NCBI RefSeq assembly: GCF_014202645.1
Contig: NZ_JACHHG010000015.1
Location: 24,070-88,069, forward strand
Reading direction: 5' to 3'
DNA length: 64,000 nucleotides
From: Deinobacterium chartae
GTDB lineage: Bacteria; Deinococcota; Deinococci; Deinococcales; Deinococcaceae
Numbering within the stretch: position 1 is the stretch's first letter; the number at the start of each line of letters is the position of its first letter. Shown in pieces: positions 40,544-49,796 of this stretch. The position numbers and the translations under genes were made by a program. Under the pieces are notes generated by a model. That model saw only the letters and a program-made list of their open reading frames with translations, was not told where the DNA came from and ran no database searches.

Positions 40544-42547
40544 TCAGGCCGTCTCGAGCTGCCTCGAGGCGATGATGCCCGCCTGCAGGTTACGCGGCAC
40601 CTCCTCGTAGCCGGCGGGTTTCAGCGAATACGCCCCGCGTCCGCTGGAAATCGAGCGCAGTTGCGGGCTGTAGGCCTGCACCTCGGCCAGCGGCACGGTC
40701 GCCGTGATCACGCTCAGCGGACCCGACGACTCGATGCCCTGCACCCGCGCGCGACGGGTCTGCAGGTCCGAGATCACGTCGCCGGTGCAGCGCTCGGGCA
40801 CGTACACCCGCAGCTGCACCACCGGCTCGAGCAGGGTCGGTTTGGCCTGAGCCATCGCCTCACGGAAAGCGATGCCCGCAGCCGTCTTAAAGGCGATGTC
40901 CGACGAGTCCACCTCGTGGTAGGAGCCGTCGTACACCACCACCCGGACGTCTTGTACCGGGAAGCCCGCCAGCACACCGCGCGCGAGGCTCTCCTCCACC
41001 CCCTTTTGGATCGAGGGAATGAACTTGCTGGGGATGGCTCCGCCCACCACCTCGCTGGCGAACGCGAAGCCCTGGGCCGGCTCGACGCGCAGCCAGCAGT
41101 CGCCGTACTGCCCGTGCCCGCCCGACTGCTTCTTGTGCTTGCCCTGCGCCCGTGCCGTCCCGCGCACGGTCTCGCGGTAAGGGATCTTGGGCAGCGAGGT
41201 CTCCACGTTCACGCCCAGCAGCGCCAGCTTGTCGGTGGCGATCTCCAGGTGCAAGTCGCCCAGTCCTGCGAGCACCATCTCGCCGGTTTCGGCGCGGCGC
41301 TCGAAGCGCAGGGTCAGGTCGTCCTCGAGCAGGCGGGCGAGCTGAGTGGCCAGCTTGTCCTCGTCGGCGCGCGACTTCGGGTGCAGCGCCAGCTCCGAGG
41401 TCGGCTCGGGCAGCTTCATCGGGCCGTAGTCGAGCGGGTGCGCCGGATCACACAGCGTGTCCCCGATTCCCACCTCGCTCAGCTTGGTGAGGGCCGCGAT
41501 GTCGCCCGCGCGCAGTTCGGGCACCTCCACGAGGTCCTTGCCGCGCATCACGTAGAGGTGCGCCGGGGTGAAACTCACACCCCGGCGCGCGTTCAACACC
41601 GGCTGGCCGGGCTTGAGGCTGCCGCTCCACACCCGCAGGTACGCCACCTTGCCCAAAAACGGATCGGTGCTCGAACGCCAGACCCGCGCACTGAACGGCG
41701 CCGTCGGGTCCGGATCGCGGGTCTGGCCGTCCACGGCAGTCAGCGGCGGCCTCGAGGCCGCCTCGCGCAGCCCACTCACCATCAAGTCGAGCAGTTCGCC
41801 CACCCCCACCTCGCTGAAGGCCGAGACCGGCAGCACCGGGAACACCTGTCCGGCGCGCACGGCGGCCAGCAGCGCCGCGCGCAGCTCCTCCTCGGAAATC
41901 ACCTCGTCGGCCAAAAAGCGCTCGAGCAGCGCCTCGTCGGTCTCGACCACGCACTCGACCAGCCGCGCGCGCTCGGTCTCCAGCAGTTCCTCGAGGTCGA
42001 TGGGAAGCGCCGAACCGTCGCTGCTGCGGCCCGAGAGCACGTCTACCACCCCGCCAAACGCCGCCGCCTCGCCGCGCGGCAGGTGGGTGGCTACGATCGC
42101 ACCGCTCAGGGTGCTGCGCAGTTCCTCGAGGACCGTGTGAAAATCGGCGCGTTCGCGGTCGGTCTTGTTGACCGCGATGATGCGCGGCATCCCGAAGTCC
42201 TCGGCGGTGGCCCACACCCGCTCGGTTCCCACCTCCACGCCCGCCACCGCCGAGACCACCACCAGGGTGTTGTCGGCAGCACGCAGCGCACCCCGGATTT
42301 CTCCCGCAAAGTCGGCGAAGCCCGGCGCGTCGAGCAGCAGCAGTTCGCTGCCCTGCCACGCGAGCGGCAGCACCGAGGCCTGCACGCTCATCTTGCGGCG
42401 CTGCTCGAGCGGAGAGAAGTCGCTCTGGGTGTTGCCGTCTTCTACCCGGCCGGGACGCGAGATCGCGCCCGCACGGTGGAGCAGGGCCTCGACGAGGCTC
42501 GTCTTACCGGCGCTGGAGTGACCGACGACCGAAACACTGACACGCAT
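40544..42547 (-). CDS. Elongation factor G-like GTPase (EF-G type 2)
   Basis: 667 aa with all five EF-G domains. G1 is [15 protein letters not shown] instead of the canonical AHIDAGKTT, G3 is DAPGFADF, and G4 is NKTD. Domain IV keeps [15 protein letters not shown]. This matches the EF-G-like proteins of Thermus and Deinococcus rather than the main translocase FusA. It may act in ribosome recycling or stress, or as a spare translocase. ATG 42547 has GGGAGG about 8 nt upstream. It has its own promoter and terminator. Confidence 0.88.
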   Translation of the reverse strand: MRVSVSVVGHSSAGKTSLVEALLHRAGAISRPGRVEDGNTQSDFSPLEQRRKMSVQASVLPLAWQGSELLLLDAPGFADFAGEIRGALRAADNTLVVVSAVAGVEVGTERVWATAEDFGMPRIIAVNKTDRERADFHTVLEELRSTLSGAIVATHLPRGEAAAFGGVVDVLSGRSSDGSALPIDLEELLETERARLVECVVETDEALLERFLADEVISEEELRAALLAAVRAGQVFPVLPVSAFSEVGVGELLDLMVSGLREAASRPPLTAVDGQTRDPDPTAPFSARVWRSSTDPFLGKVAYLRVWSGSLKPGQPVLNARRGVSFTPAHLYVMRGKDLVEVPELRAGDIAALTKLSEVGIGDTLCDPAHPLDYGPMKLPEPTSELALHPKSRADEDKLATQLARLLEDDLTLRFERRAETGEMVLAGLGDLHLEIATDKLALLGVNVETSLPKIPYRETVRGTARAQGKHKKQSGGHGQYGDCWLRVEPAQGFAFASEVVGGAIPSKFIPSIQKGVEESLARGVLAGFPVQDVRVVVYDGSYHEVDSSDIAFKTAAGIAFREAMAQAKPTLLEPVVQLRVYVPERCTGDVISDLQTRRARVQGIESSGPLSVITATVPLAEVQAYSPQLRSISSGRGAYSLKPAGYEEVPRNLQAGIIASRQLETA

Positions 42548-42862
42548 ATCTCGCCTCCCGGTTGAATTTTGAGTACGCCCAGCATACTCCTCACAGCCCC
42601 TGAAGACGCCTTGATCAAGTCCTCAGATCCGACTCCTTATTACGGATTTCCGTGCGGTCAGGTTTGACAAGACGGGAGCGGCACACGAAGCAAATTTAAC
42701 TCCGCTGCGTGCAAATCTGTTCCGGAATACGTGCGCTTTGCGCTTCCCATCGGCCTCGAGGAACAGACACAAACGCCCGTTGCAGTAGACAGACCATCCA
42801 TGCTTGCGTGTACAATCGGAAATCAAGTCGTGCGGTACGCAATTTTCCGCGCCGGAGGAGTC
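42548..42862. other. Divergent regulatory region (EF-G-like / GntR), no gene
   Basis: 315 bp without a credible gene. Minus side: TATGCT at 42581-42586 serves the EF-G-like gene. Plus side: TACAAT at 42811-42816 is 46 nt before the GntR ATG. TTGATCAA (42611-42618) is a small palindrome. The middle is AT-richer with an unpaired TTGACA near 42664. Confidence 0.5.
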
Positions 42863-43558
42863 ATGGCGAAATACCCCCTCATCAAGGCAACCCTCAAGGA
42901 GCGCCTGCTCAGCAGCCACTACCCCGAAGGCCTCCCGCTGCCCTCCGAACCGCAGCTGGCCAAAGAATTCGAAGTGTCGCGCATGACCGCGCGCCGGGCG
43001 ATCGACGAACTCGAACGCGAAGGTTACGTTTACCGCATTCAGGGGGCCGGGACCTTTCCCACCGGCAAACGCTTTCGCCAGGGTGTTTTTCGCATCCGCC
43101 CCTTCCGCGAGTGGGCACGCGGCGCCGAGACCGGCACCCGCATTCTGCAGGCCCGCGTCTTAGACGCCACGCCCGAGATCGCCATCGTGCTGCAGATCCA
43201 GCCGGGCGAGCCGGTGGTCTTCGTACACCGCCTGCGCTCGGCCGGCGACGAGAACCTGGTGATCGAGAAGCGCTACATCAACTTCGAGATGGCCGGCGAC
43301 GTCCTCAAACACAACCTGGCCGTCGAGTCGATTCACGAGGTGCTGGTCGAGAAGCTGGGACTGCACCTGACCCGCGTGGAGCAGAGCCTCGAGGCGGTCA
43401 ACCTGCGCGCCGAGGAAGCCGAGCTGCTGCGCGTGCCGCTGGGCACAGCCGCTTTCTTGCTGCGGCGCGCCACCTACGCCGGGACGCGTCGCGTCGCGTA
43501 CGTGAACTACTGGGTGCGGGGAGACCGCTATGCGTTTCAGGATACCTTCGAGCCGTAA
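42863..43558 (+). CDS. GntR-family regulator with UTRA domain
   Basis: 231 aa. A winged helix (YPEGLPLPSEPQLAKEFEVSRMTARRAIDELEREGYVYRIQGAGTFP) then a UTRA ligand domain (PGEPVVFVHRLRSA...NLVIEKRYINFE...AYVNYWVRGDRYAF), as in HutC/FarR. ATG 42863 has GGAGGAG; the longer frame from 42731 starts upstream of the TACAAT promoter and is rejected. No target gene is obvious: the Gfo/Idh gene downstream is 176 bp away and may be its target. Confidence 0.85.
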   Translation: MAKYPLIKATLKERLLSSHYPEGLPLPSEPQLAKEFEVSRMTARRAIDELEREGYVYRIQGAGTFPTGKRFRQGVFRIRPFREWARGAETGTRILQARVLDATPEIAIVLQIQPGEPVVFVHRLRSAGDENLVIEKRYINFEMAGDVLKHNLAVESIHEVLVEKLGLHLTRVEQSLEAVNLRAEEAELLRVPLGTAAFLLRRATYAGTRRVAYVNYWVRGDRYAFQDTFEP

Positions 43559-43734
43559 GCGACCGATTTTCAGCGGTCCGGTATCGGAAAAAACCCGGAA
43601 ACAGGCGCGGGCAGCAGGAGTGCTTCTGCCCGCTTCGTGCGTGCGGCGCAGCCGCACGTCCTCTGGCCCTGCGCGCCGCAGGCTGAAAACGGATCATCTG
43701 CCCTTCTGGCTGGACTTTTTTCATCCTTAAGGGT

Positions 43735-44703
43735 ATGACCTTGCTCATGACACTACGCTGGGGTTTACTGGGAACTGCCCGCATCAGCCGTTCGTCGCTG
43801 CTGCCCGCACTGCGCGCCGCCGGGCAGCAGATCGTGGCGGTCGGCTCGCGTGACACCGCAAGGGCCGAGGCGTTTGCGCGCGAAGAAGGCATCGCGCGCG
43901 GAGGCAGCTACGACGACTTGCTGAATGACCCGTCCATCGAGGCGGTGTACAACCCGCTGCCCAACTCCGAGCACCTGCCGATGACCCTGCGCGCCCTCGC
44001 GGCGGGCAAGCACGTGCTGTGCGAAAAGCCGCTGGCCCTCAACGCCGCCGAGGTCGAGCAGATGTACGCGGCGGCCCGCCGGGCCGGCCGGGTGGTCCTC
44101 GAGGCGTTCTCGTACCGCTTTCACCCACAGGTGGACCGTGCGCTCGAGCTGGTGCGCTCGGGCGGCATCGGTGAGCTGCGCCGCATGCAGGGCAGCTTCT
44201 GCTTTCAGCTGACCCGGCCCGAGGACATCCGCTGGTCGCCCGAACTGGGCGGCGGCGCGCTGTACGACGTGGGCTGCTACCCGATCAACCTGGCGCGCCT
44301 GCTGGCCGGAAGCGACCCGGTGCGCGCGACCGGCTGGGCCGAGCTGACCGAGCGCGGGGTGGACCACACCTTCTCGGGCAGCCTCGAGTTCGCAGCGGCG
44401 CGGCTGGGCTTTGACTGCTCGTTCGTGCTGGCGCGCAGCCAGAGCTTCACGGCCCTGGGCACCGAGGGCAGCGTGCACCTCGAGTTGCCGTTTTCCAGCA
44501 AGGGCCAGGCGGTGGTGCTGCGGGTGAACGGCCTCGAGGAGCGCTTTGAGCCGTGCGACCCCTACCAGCGCATGGTAGAGCACTTCGCAGCGGTCGCGGG
44601 CGGGGAGACGGCGCGCTGGGGCGAGGCGGACGCGCTCGGTCAGGCGCGCACGCTCGACGCGCTGTTCGCTTCGGCCCAGGCCGGACGTCCGGTCGAGCTG
44701 TAA
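43735..44703 (+). CDS. Gfo/Idh/MocA-family oxidoreductase
   Basis: 322 aa. Rossmann N-terminus (RWGLLGTARISRSSLLPAL) binding NAD(P), the family CEKPLAL motif with its catalytic Lys, and GGGALYDVGCYPINLARLL with the conserved Asp in the C-terminal domain. It acts on a sugar or cyclitol; the substrate is unknown. Start is ATG 43735 or 43747; neither has a ribosome site and I cannot decide. It ends before a hairpin (44714-44750). Confidence 0.85.
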   Translation: MTLLMTLRWGLLGTARISRSSLLPALRAAGQQIVAVGSRDTARAEAFAREEGIARGGSYDDLLNDPSIEAVYNPLPNSEHLPMTLRALAAGKHVLCEKPLALNAAEVEQMYAAARRAGRVVLEAFSYRFHPQVDRALELVRSGGIGELRRMQGSFCFQLTRPEDIRWSPELGGGALYDVGCYPINLARLLAGSDPVRATGWAELTERGVDHTFSGSLEFAAARLGFDCSFVLARSQSFTALGTEGSVHLELPFSSKGQAVVLRVNGLEERFEPCDPYQRMVEHFAAVAGGETARWGEADALGQARTLDALFASAQAGRPVEL

Positions 44704-44713
44704 ACACAAACAC

Positions 44714-44750
44714 CCAGGAGCGCCGGGCCGTGCGGGGCCGGCACTCCTGG
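44714..44750 (+). terminator. Hairpin terminator of the Gfo/Idh gene
   Basis: CCAGGAG-x-GCCGG pairs with CCGGC-x-CTCCTGG (one mismatch, 11-nt loop), 11 bp past the stop. No T-tract. Confidence 0.5.
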
Positions 44751-44825
44751 CCTGCCGCCCGACCTGCACGGGCTGGACCAGAAGTACTAAGCCATAGCAG
44801 TCAACGCTCCGCTTCGCTCTCCGTT

Positions 44826-44831
44826 TATTCT
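44826..44831 (+). promoter_or_regulatory. Leaderless -10 (TATTCT) of the M29 aminopeptidase
   Basis: TATTCT, 8-nt spacer, GTG at 44840. Confidence 0.4.
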
Positions 44832-44839
44832 GGGCTCCC

Positions 44840-46075
44840 GTGCCCCTGACCTTCGAAGAACGCCTTGACCGCTACGCCGCCCTGCTCGTGCACATCGGCG
44901 TCAACCTTCAACCCGGCCAGCGCCTGCTGCTCAGCACCGACCTCGCCTGCGCGCCGCTGGCACGCCGGATCGCGAAGCACGCCTACGCGCTGGGAGCTCC
45001 GCTGGTCAACACGATCTGGAACGACGCGGAAACGACGCGCATGCGTTACCTGCACGCCGAGCCGGGCACGCTCTCGGAATTTCCCGAGTGGCGCGCCCGG
45101 CTGTGGCACGAGACCGCCGAGCGTGGCGACGCCTTTTTGCACGTCACTTCCGAGGACCCTACGCTGCTGGCCGACATCGACCCGGAGCTGGTAGACCGCG
45201 AGCGCCGTGCCCGCCAGTTCCACCTGCAGCCCTTCTCGGAACGGATGCGCAAAAACGCCTTCGCGTGGTGTCGTGCCGCCGCCCCCAGCCCCGCCTGGGC
45301 CGCGCGCGTCTTTCCGGACCTGCCCGAGCAGGCGGCGGTCGCTCGCCTCTGGGAGGATATCTTCCGCGCCAACCGCGTGGACGAGCCGGACCCGGTGAGT
45401 GCTTGGCGCGACCACCTCGCGAGTCTTCAGCGCCGCGCGGACGAGCTCAACGCGCGCCGCTACCGCGCCGTCCACCTGCGCGGGCCCGGCACCGACCTCG
45501 AGGTGGGCCTCGCCGACACCCACCGGTGGGTCGGCGGCGCTTCTCCGACCCCTTCCGGCGTGCTGTTCGCCGGAAACATTCCGACCGAGGAGCTCTTTAC
45601 CGCGCCGCACCGCGAACGCGTGAGCGGTACGGTGCGGTCCACCAAACCCCTGAGCCTCTGGGGAACGCTGGTAGAGGATATCGAGCTGCGCTTCGAGGCG
45701 GGCCGCATCGTCAGCGCCCGCGCTTCGCGCGGCCAGGAAGCGCTGCAACGCACGCTGGATACCGACGCCGGAGCCCGCTTTCTTGGCGAAGTGGCCCTCG
45801 TACCCTCCACCTCGCCCGTCGCCGCGACCGGAACGCTTTTTTTTGACAGCCTCTACGACGAAAACGTCGCCTGCCACCTGGCCTTCGGCTACGCGTTCCG
45901 CGAGAACTTCGAGCGCGGCAACGACCTCACGGACGAGGAGGTCGCAGCGCTCGGCGGCAACGACAGCCTCACGCACGTGGACTTCATGGTGGGCGGCGCG
46001 GAAGTGGACGTAGACGGCCTGCGCGAGGACGGCACGCGCGAACCGCTGCTGCGAAACGGCGACTGGGCCTTTTGA
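44840..46075 (+). CDS. M29-family aminopeptidase (AmpS/AmpT type)
   Basis: 411-aa metallo-aminopeptidase. The metal ligands sit in the C-terminal half: NIPTEELFT (Glu), DSLYDENVACHLAFG (Glu and His) and NDSLTHVDFMVG (His, Asp), as in Thermus aminopeptidase T. The N-terminal half (LVHIGVNLQPGQRLLLSTDL) is typical. GTG start at 44840, leaderless. It releases N-terminal residues from peptides in the cytosol. Its position beside the muropeptide locus is suggestive, but it ends in a strong terminator and is not in the operon. Confidence 0.9.
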   Translation: MPLTFEERLDRYAALLVHIGVNLQPGQRLLLSTDLACAPLARRIAKHAYALGAPLVNTIWNDAETTRMRYLHAEPGTLSEFPEWRARLWHETAERGDAFLHVTSEDPTLLADIDPELVDRERRARQFHLQPFSERMRKNAFAWCRAAAPSPAWAARVFPDLPEQAAVARLWEDIFRANRVDEPDPVSAWRDHLASLQRRADELNARRYRAVHLRGPGTDLEVGLADTHRWVGGASPTPSGVLFAGNIPTEELFTAPHRERVSGTVRSTKPLSLWGTLVEDIELRFEAGRIVSARASRGQEALQRTLDTDAGARFLGEVALVPSTSPVAATGTLFFDSLYDENVACHLAFGYAFRENFERGNDLTDEEVAALGGNDSLTHVDFMVGGAEVDVDGLREDGTREPLLRNGDWAF

Positions 46076-46085
46076 ATTCCGTAGC

Positions 46086-46137
46086 CCGTCAAGCGGGACT
46101 CGAGGCAGAATTTCGTGCCTCGAGTCCCGCTTGACGG
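46086..46137. terminator. 22-bp perfect hairpin between convergent genes
   Basis: The arms at 46086-46107 and 46116-46137 are exact reverse complements with an 8-nt loop. It lies between the stops of the M29 gene (+) and the GntR gene (-), 5 bp from the latter. Bidirectional terminator by position. Confidence 0.7.
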
Positions 46138-46141
46138 AAGA

Positions 46142-46897
46142 TCAGTGCGTGAGCTGCACGATGAAGTCGTAGCGATCCCCGCGGTAGAGCGAGCGCGCGT
46201 ACTCGAGCGTGCGGCCCGAGGCCGCCCAGGTGACGCGCTCGGTGGCCAGCAGCGCCGAGCCGATCTCCACGTCGAGCAGCTCGGCCGCCTCGAGGTCGGC
46301 GGCGGTGGCGCGCAGGTGCTGCAAGGCGCGGTCGGGCTCGAGGCCGCGTTCGCGCAGGCGGCTGTACAGCGAGCGGTTCTCGACTTCGGGAATGGTGAGC
46401 GGGCCGACCAGTTCAAGCGGCAGCGTAGAGGTCTCGATGGCCAGCGGGACCGCATCGGCGGTGCGCAGGCGGCGCAGGCGCAGCACCTCGCTCGAGGGAC
46501 TCACGCCCAGGTTCATGGCCTCCTGCGGACTGGGACGGGTGCGTTCGAGCGACAGCACCCGTCCGCCCGGCGTGAGTCCCCTCGAGCGCATGTCCTCGGA
46601 GAAGCCGGTGAGCGCCGAGAGCGGCTGAACGATGCGGCGCGGAGCCACAAACGTACCCGAGCCCTGACGCCGGATCAAATACCCCTGTTCCTCGAGGAGG
46701 CGCAGGGCCTGGCGCACGGTGACCCGTGAGACCCCGAGCATTGCGGCGAGGTCGCGCTCGCCGGGGAGAGCGCTGCCCTGAGGAAAGGTGTTTTGCTGGA
46801 TCAGCCGCTGTAGCCCCTGTGAGACCTGCAGGTACATCGGGGCGGAACTCGAGCTGTCGAGTACCGTCTGGAAGTTTTCCAGTTGCTGCGGCGTCAT
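46142..46897 (-). CDS. GntR-family regulator with UTRA domain, probable muropeptide regulator
   Basis: 251 aa. Winged helix [50 protein letters not shown], then a UTRA domain ([29 protein letters not shown]...[15 protein letters not shown]...[16 protein letters not shown]). This is the NagR/DasR/PhnF architecture, whose members sense sugar phosphates such as GlcNAc-6-phosphate. It is divergent from the muropeptide operon, with candidate operators in the shared gap. I infer that it represses that operon. Start 46897 is chosen because the ATG 5 codons earlier overlaps the -10 region. Confidence 0.85.
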   Translation of the reverse strand: MTPQQLENFQTVLDSSSSAPMYLQVSQGLQRLIQQNTFPQGSALPGERDLAAMLGVSRVTVRQALRLLEEQGYLIRRQGSGTFVAPRRIVQPLSALTGFSEDMRSRGLTPGGRVLSLERTRPSPQEAMNLGVSPSSEVLRLRRLRTADAVPLAIETSTLPLELVGPLTIPEVENRSLYSRLRERGLEPDRALQHLRATAADLEAAELLDVEIGSALLATERVTWAASGRTLEYARSLYRGDRYDFIVQLTH

Positions 46898-46901
46898 AAG
46901 T

Positions 46902-46916
46902 ACCAATAACATACCA
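46902..46916 (-). promoter_or_regulatory. Candidate operator A (TGGT-N7-TGGT)
   Basis: On the minus strand TGGTATGTTATTGGT is two direct TGGT repeats at an 11-nt period, overlapping a TATGTT -10 for the GntR gene. It fits autoregulation. Confidence 0.45.
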
Positions 46917-46940
46917 CTTCACCCCGACAAACCCAACGTC

Positions 46941-46970
46941 TTGCGTTTGTCAGCAGATTGGTCCTATAGT
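46941..46970 (+). promoter_or_regulatory. Promoter of the muropeptide operon (TTGCGT-18-TATAGT)
   Basis: -35 TTGCGT (46941-46946), 18 nt, -10 TATAGT (46965-46970), about 36 nt of leader to the ATG at 47013. The -10 is inside operator B. Confidence 0.6.
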
Positions 46971-46973
46971 GGT
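46959..46973 (+). promoter_or_regulatory. Candidate operator B (TGGT-N7-TGGT)
   Basis: TGGTCCTATAGTGGT: the same two TGGT repeats with 11-nt period as operator A but on the other strand. It covers the -10 of the operon. Confidence 0.5.
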
Positions 46974-47012
46974 ATTCACAAAACAAGCGCTTGGTTAACG
47001 GAGGTAAGGACT

Positions 47013-48764
47013 ATGAAAAAAGGCGCAATGCTGGTTACGGCTACCCTGCTGCTTGCAGGCGCAGCCTACGCCGCCCCCAAAAAAGTGGACGGCTACGCCT
47101 CGCTGGGCGTGGTCGCCGGCAAGCCGGGCGGCACCTACACCCTGGCCTTGGGCGACAGCCCCCAGAGCTTCATGTACTACGGCGTGATCGACTCGAACCT
47201 GCAGACCCTGGCGCAGCAGATGTTCGACGGCCTGGTCGAGTACAACTACAAGACCTACCGGATCGAGCCCGCCCTGGCCGAGTCGTGGACCGTCTCGTCC
47301 GACGGCAAGGTCTACACCTTCAAACTGCGTCAGGGCGTAAAGTGGCACGACGGCGAAGAGTTCACCGCCGACGACGTGGTCTTTACCTTCGAACAGATCG
47401 TGATGAACCCCGAGGCCCGTGCCGGCGACGCCGCCAACTTCGAGATCGGCGGCAAGAAGGTGCAGTTCGACAAGGTCGACAAGTACACCGTGCGGGTCAC
47501 GCTGGCCAAGGCCGCCCCGGCCTTCTTGCAGCAGATGCGCACCTTCATCATGCCGCGCCACAAGCTCGCCAAGTTCACCCCCGCAGGCGGCGGCAAGCCG
47601 GCCGACATCAACTCGGCCTGGCCCACCAACGGCAACCTCAAGGACGTCGTCGGCACGGGCCCGTTCAAGCTGGCCTCGTACTCCACCGGACAGAAGGTCA
47701 GCCTGGTCAAGAACCCCGACTACTGGAAGGTCGACGCCAAGGGCACCAAGCTGCCCTACCTCGACCGCCTCGAGTTCCTGATCATCCGTGACCCGCAGGC
47801 CCAAGTCGCCCAGTTCCTGGCCAAGAACCTCGACGCCATCAACATCAACGGCGCGCAGTTCCCGGACCTCAAGCAGAAAGAAGTCGCCGGCGCACCCTTC
47901 AAGGTCGTGCGCAGCGAGGCGCTGTTCGGCTCGCCGCCGCACCTGGCCTTCAACTTCGACGCCAAGGACCCCGGGCTGAAGAAGGCCTTTTCCAGCGTCG
48001 CCTTCCGTCAGGCCATGCAGAAGGCCGTGAACCGCGAGCGCATCATCGAAACCGTTTACAACGGCCTCGCAACCCTGCCCGGCACCCCCATGCCGCCCAC
48101 CTCGAGCTTCTACATCAACACCCAGAAGTACATGGACAAGTTCGACCTCAAGGCGGCGGGCGAGGCGCTGGACAAGCTCGGCTACAAGGACACCAACGGC
48201 AACGGTGTGCGCAACATCCCCGGCGGCGGCGAACTCGAGTTCGCGCTGACCTACGGCACCGACTCGAGCGTGTGGCCGCCCATCGCGACCATCATCCAAG
48301 ACGACTTCAAGAAGATCGGCGTCAAGGTCAACCTCAAGGGCATCCAGTCGAGCACCCTGCTGTCCACCGGTCTCAGCGGCAACTTCGAGGCGCTGCTGCT
48401 CGCCTTCGGCGACCAGCCGGACCCCGAGCTGCGCAAGCCGATCTGGCAGCCGGGCGGCGCGCTGTACTACTGGCACCGCTCCACCCAGCCCGAGAAGCCC
48501 GGCGGCGAACCCAACAAGAAGGCCATGGCCACCTGGGAGCGTCAGGTGTACGACCTGCTGGAAAAAGGCTCGACCACCGTGGACGCCGCCAAGCGCAAAG
48601 CCCTGTACAACCAGTGGCAGGTCGCCAACGCCAAGAACCTCCCGGTGATCATGATCGCCAAGCCTGCCAACATCGCTGCCGTCTCTAACGAATACGGCAA
48701 CTTCATCTACACCCTCGGCGTCATCCCCGGCTACAACCCGGTCCCGCTGATCTACAAGAAGTAA
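47013..48764 (+). CDS. ABC substrate-binding protein 1 of the muropeptide locus (SBP_bac_5)
   Basis: 583 aa. Signal peptide KKGAMLVTATLLLAGAAYA without lipobox. Family features are QQMFDGLVEYN, YTFKLRQGVKWHDGEEFTADDVVFTFEQI and GTGPFKLASY. It belongs to the peptide/MppA-type family, some of whose members bind murein peptides. It shares many stretches with the second binding protein (50916-52646), including KLGYKDTNGNGVRN and LLAFGDQPDP. ATG 47013 has CGGAGG. First gene of the operon, followed by a hairpin that may raise its relative yield. Confidence 0.88.
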   Translation: MKKGAMLVTATLLLAGAAYAAPKKVDGYASLGVVAGKPGGTYTLALGDSPQSFMYYGVIDSNLQTLAQQMFDGLVEYNYKTYRIEPALAESWTVSSDGKVYTFKLRQGVKWHDGEEFTADDVVFTFEQIVMNPEARAGDAANFEIGGKKVQFDKVDKYTVRVTLAKAAPAFLQQMRTFIMPRHKLAKFTPAGGGKPADINSAWPTNGNLKDVVGTGPFKLASYSTGQKVSLVKNPDYWKVDAKGTKLPYLDRLEFLIIRDPQAQVAQFLAKNLDAININGAQFPDLKQKEVAGAPFKVVRSEALFGSPPHLAFNFDAKDPGLKKAFSSVAFRQAMQKAVNRERIIETVYNGLATLPGTPMPPTSSFYINTQKYMDKFDLKAAGEALDKLGYKDTNGNGVRNIPGGGELEFALTYGTDSSVWPPIATIIQDDFKKIGVKVNLKGIQSSTLLSTGLSGNFEALLLAFGDQPDPELRKPIWQPGGALYYWHRSTQPEKPGGEPNKKAMATWERQVYDLLEKGSTTVDAAKRKALYNQWQVANAKNLPVIMIAKPANIAAVSNEYGNFIYTLGVIPGYNPVPLIYKK

Positions 48765-48771
48765 TCCCCCG

Positions 48772-48805
48772 GGCAGCCCGCATCTGCATGTGCGGGCTGC
48801 CTTGT
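48772..48805 (+). other. Intra-operon hairpin after binding protein 1
   Basis: An 11-bp perfect stem (GGCAGCCCGCA/TGCGGGCTGCC), 8-nt loop, then TTGTT. It looks like a leaky terminator/attenuator placed to over-produce the binding protein. Confidence 0.65.
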
Positions 48806-48824
48806 TACTCCTCGAGGGGAGCCT

Positions 48825-49796
48825 ATGCTCGTTTTTCTCGTCCGGCGCGTGCTCACGATGATCCCCACGCTGTTTTTGATCTCCATCGTGTGTTTCGTGC
48901 TGATCAAGCTGCAACCCGGCGACTACATCACCCAGTTCCTCGACGACCCCCGCATCGGACCCGAGACCATCGCGGCCATCACCCGGCAGCTCGGTCTGGA
49001 CCAGCCCGCCTACGTGCAGTACCTCAAGTGGCTGGGCGGCGTGGTCACCGAGGGCGACTTCGGCTTCTCGTTCCTCAACAACCGCCCCGTAGCCAGCTTG
49101 ATCTATGAACGTCTGGGCTGGACCGTCGCGGTCGCCGGACTCACCATCGTGTTCAGCTGGCTGATCGCCATTCCGCTGGGCATCTACACCGCGCTTAACC
49201 GCTACGGCTGGGCCGCCAACATCGCCAACTTCATCGGCTACATCGGCCTGGCCACCCCGGACTTTCTGGTGGCCCTGCTGTTGATCTCGCTGACTCTCAA
49301 TATGGGCGGCACCAACGTCGGTGGCCTGTTCAGCCCGCAGTACATCGATCAGCCCTGGAGCCTCGCCAAGTTCTGGGACATGCTGGGCCACCTGTGGATT
49401 CCGCTGATCGCCATCGGCCTCGAGGGTGTGGCGGGCCTGATGCGCCAGATGCGCGCCAACCTGCTCGACGTGCTCAACCAGGATTACGTGCGCACCGCCC
49501 GCTCCAAGGGTCTGCGCGAGCGCACGGTGATCTGGCGTCACGCGGTACGCAACGCCATCAACCCCTTGATCACCACGGCGGGTCTGAGCCTGCCGCAATT
49601 GATCAGCGGTACGATCATCGTTTCGATCATCCTGAACCTGCCGACCATCGGTCCTTTCCTGTACGACTCCCTGCTCAACAAGGACCAGTACGTCGTCATG
49701 ACCCTGCTGATGTTCTCCAGCCTGCTGTTGATGGTGGGCAACCTGCTCGCCGACCTGGCCCTGGCCTGGACGGACCCAAGGATTAGGTTCGAATGA
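48825..49796 (+). CDS. ABC transporter permease (DppB type), muropeptide locus
   Basis: 323 aa, six spans. N-terminal FLVRRVLTMIPTLFLISIVCFVLIKLQPGDY and EAA region LNQDYVRTARSKGLRERTVIWRHAVRNAINPLI. Weak ribosome site GAGGGGAGCCT. Ends in ATGA overlap with the next permease, so strictly coupled. Confidence 0.9.
   Translation: MLVFLVRRVLTMIPTLFLISIVCFVLIKLQPGDYITQFLDDPRIGPETIAAITRQLGLDQPAYVQYLKWLGGVVTEGDFGFSFLNNRPVASLIYERLGWTVAVAGLTIVFSWLIAIPLGIYTALNRYGWAANIANFIGYIGLATPDFLVALLLISLTLNMGGTNVGGLFSPQYIDQPWSLAKFWDMLGHLWIPLIAIGLEGVAGLMRQMRANLLDVLNQDYVRTARSKGLRERTVIWRHAVRNAINPLITTAGLSLPQLISGTIIVSIILNLPTIGPFLYDSLLNKDQYVVMTLLMFSSLLLMVGNLLADLALAWTDPRIRFE

Noticed and set aside
42664..42669. TTGACA as a -35 for the UTRA GntR gene
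   Set aside because: No acceptable -10 lies 16-19 nt downstream, so I did not call a promoter there.
42731..42862. N-terminal extension of the GntR gene to 42731
   Set aside because: It starts before the TACAAT promoter, while the ATG at 42863 has GGAGGAG and gives the normal family N-terminus.
46995..49598. 867-residue minus-strand frame opposite the first binding protein and permease
   Set aside because: Composition is that of an antisense shadow (rich in V, G, D, E, H) and it covers genes with clear family motifs.
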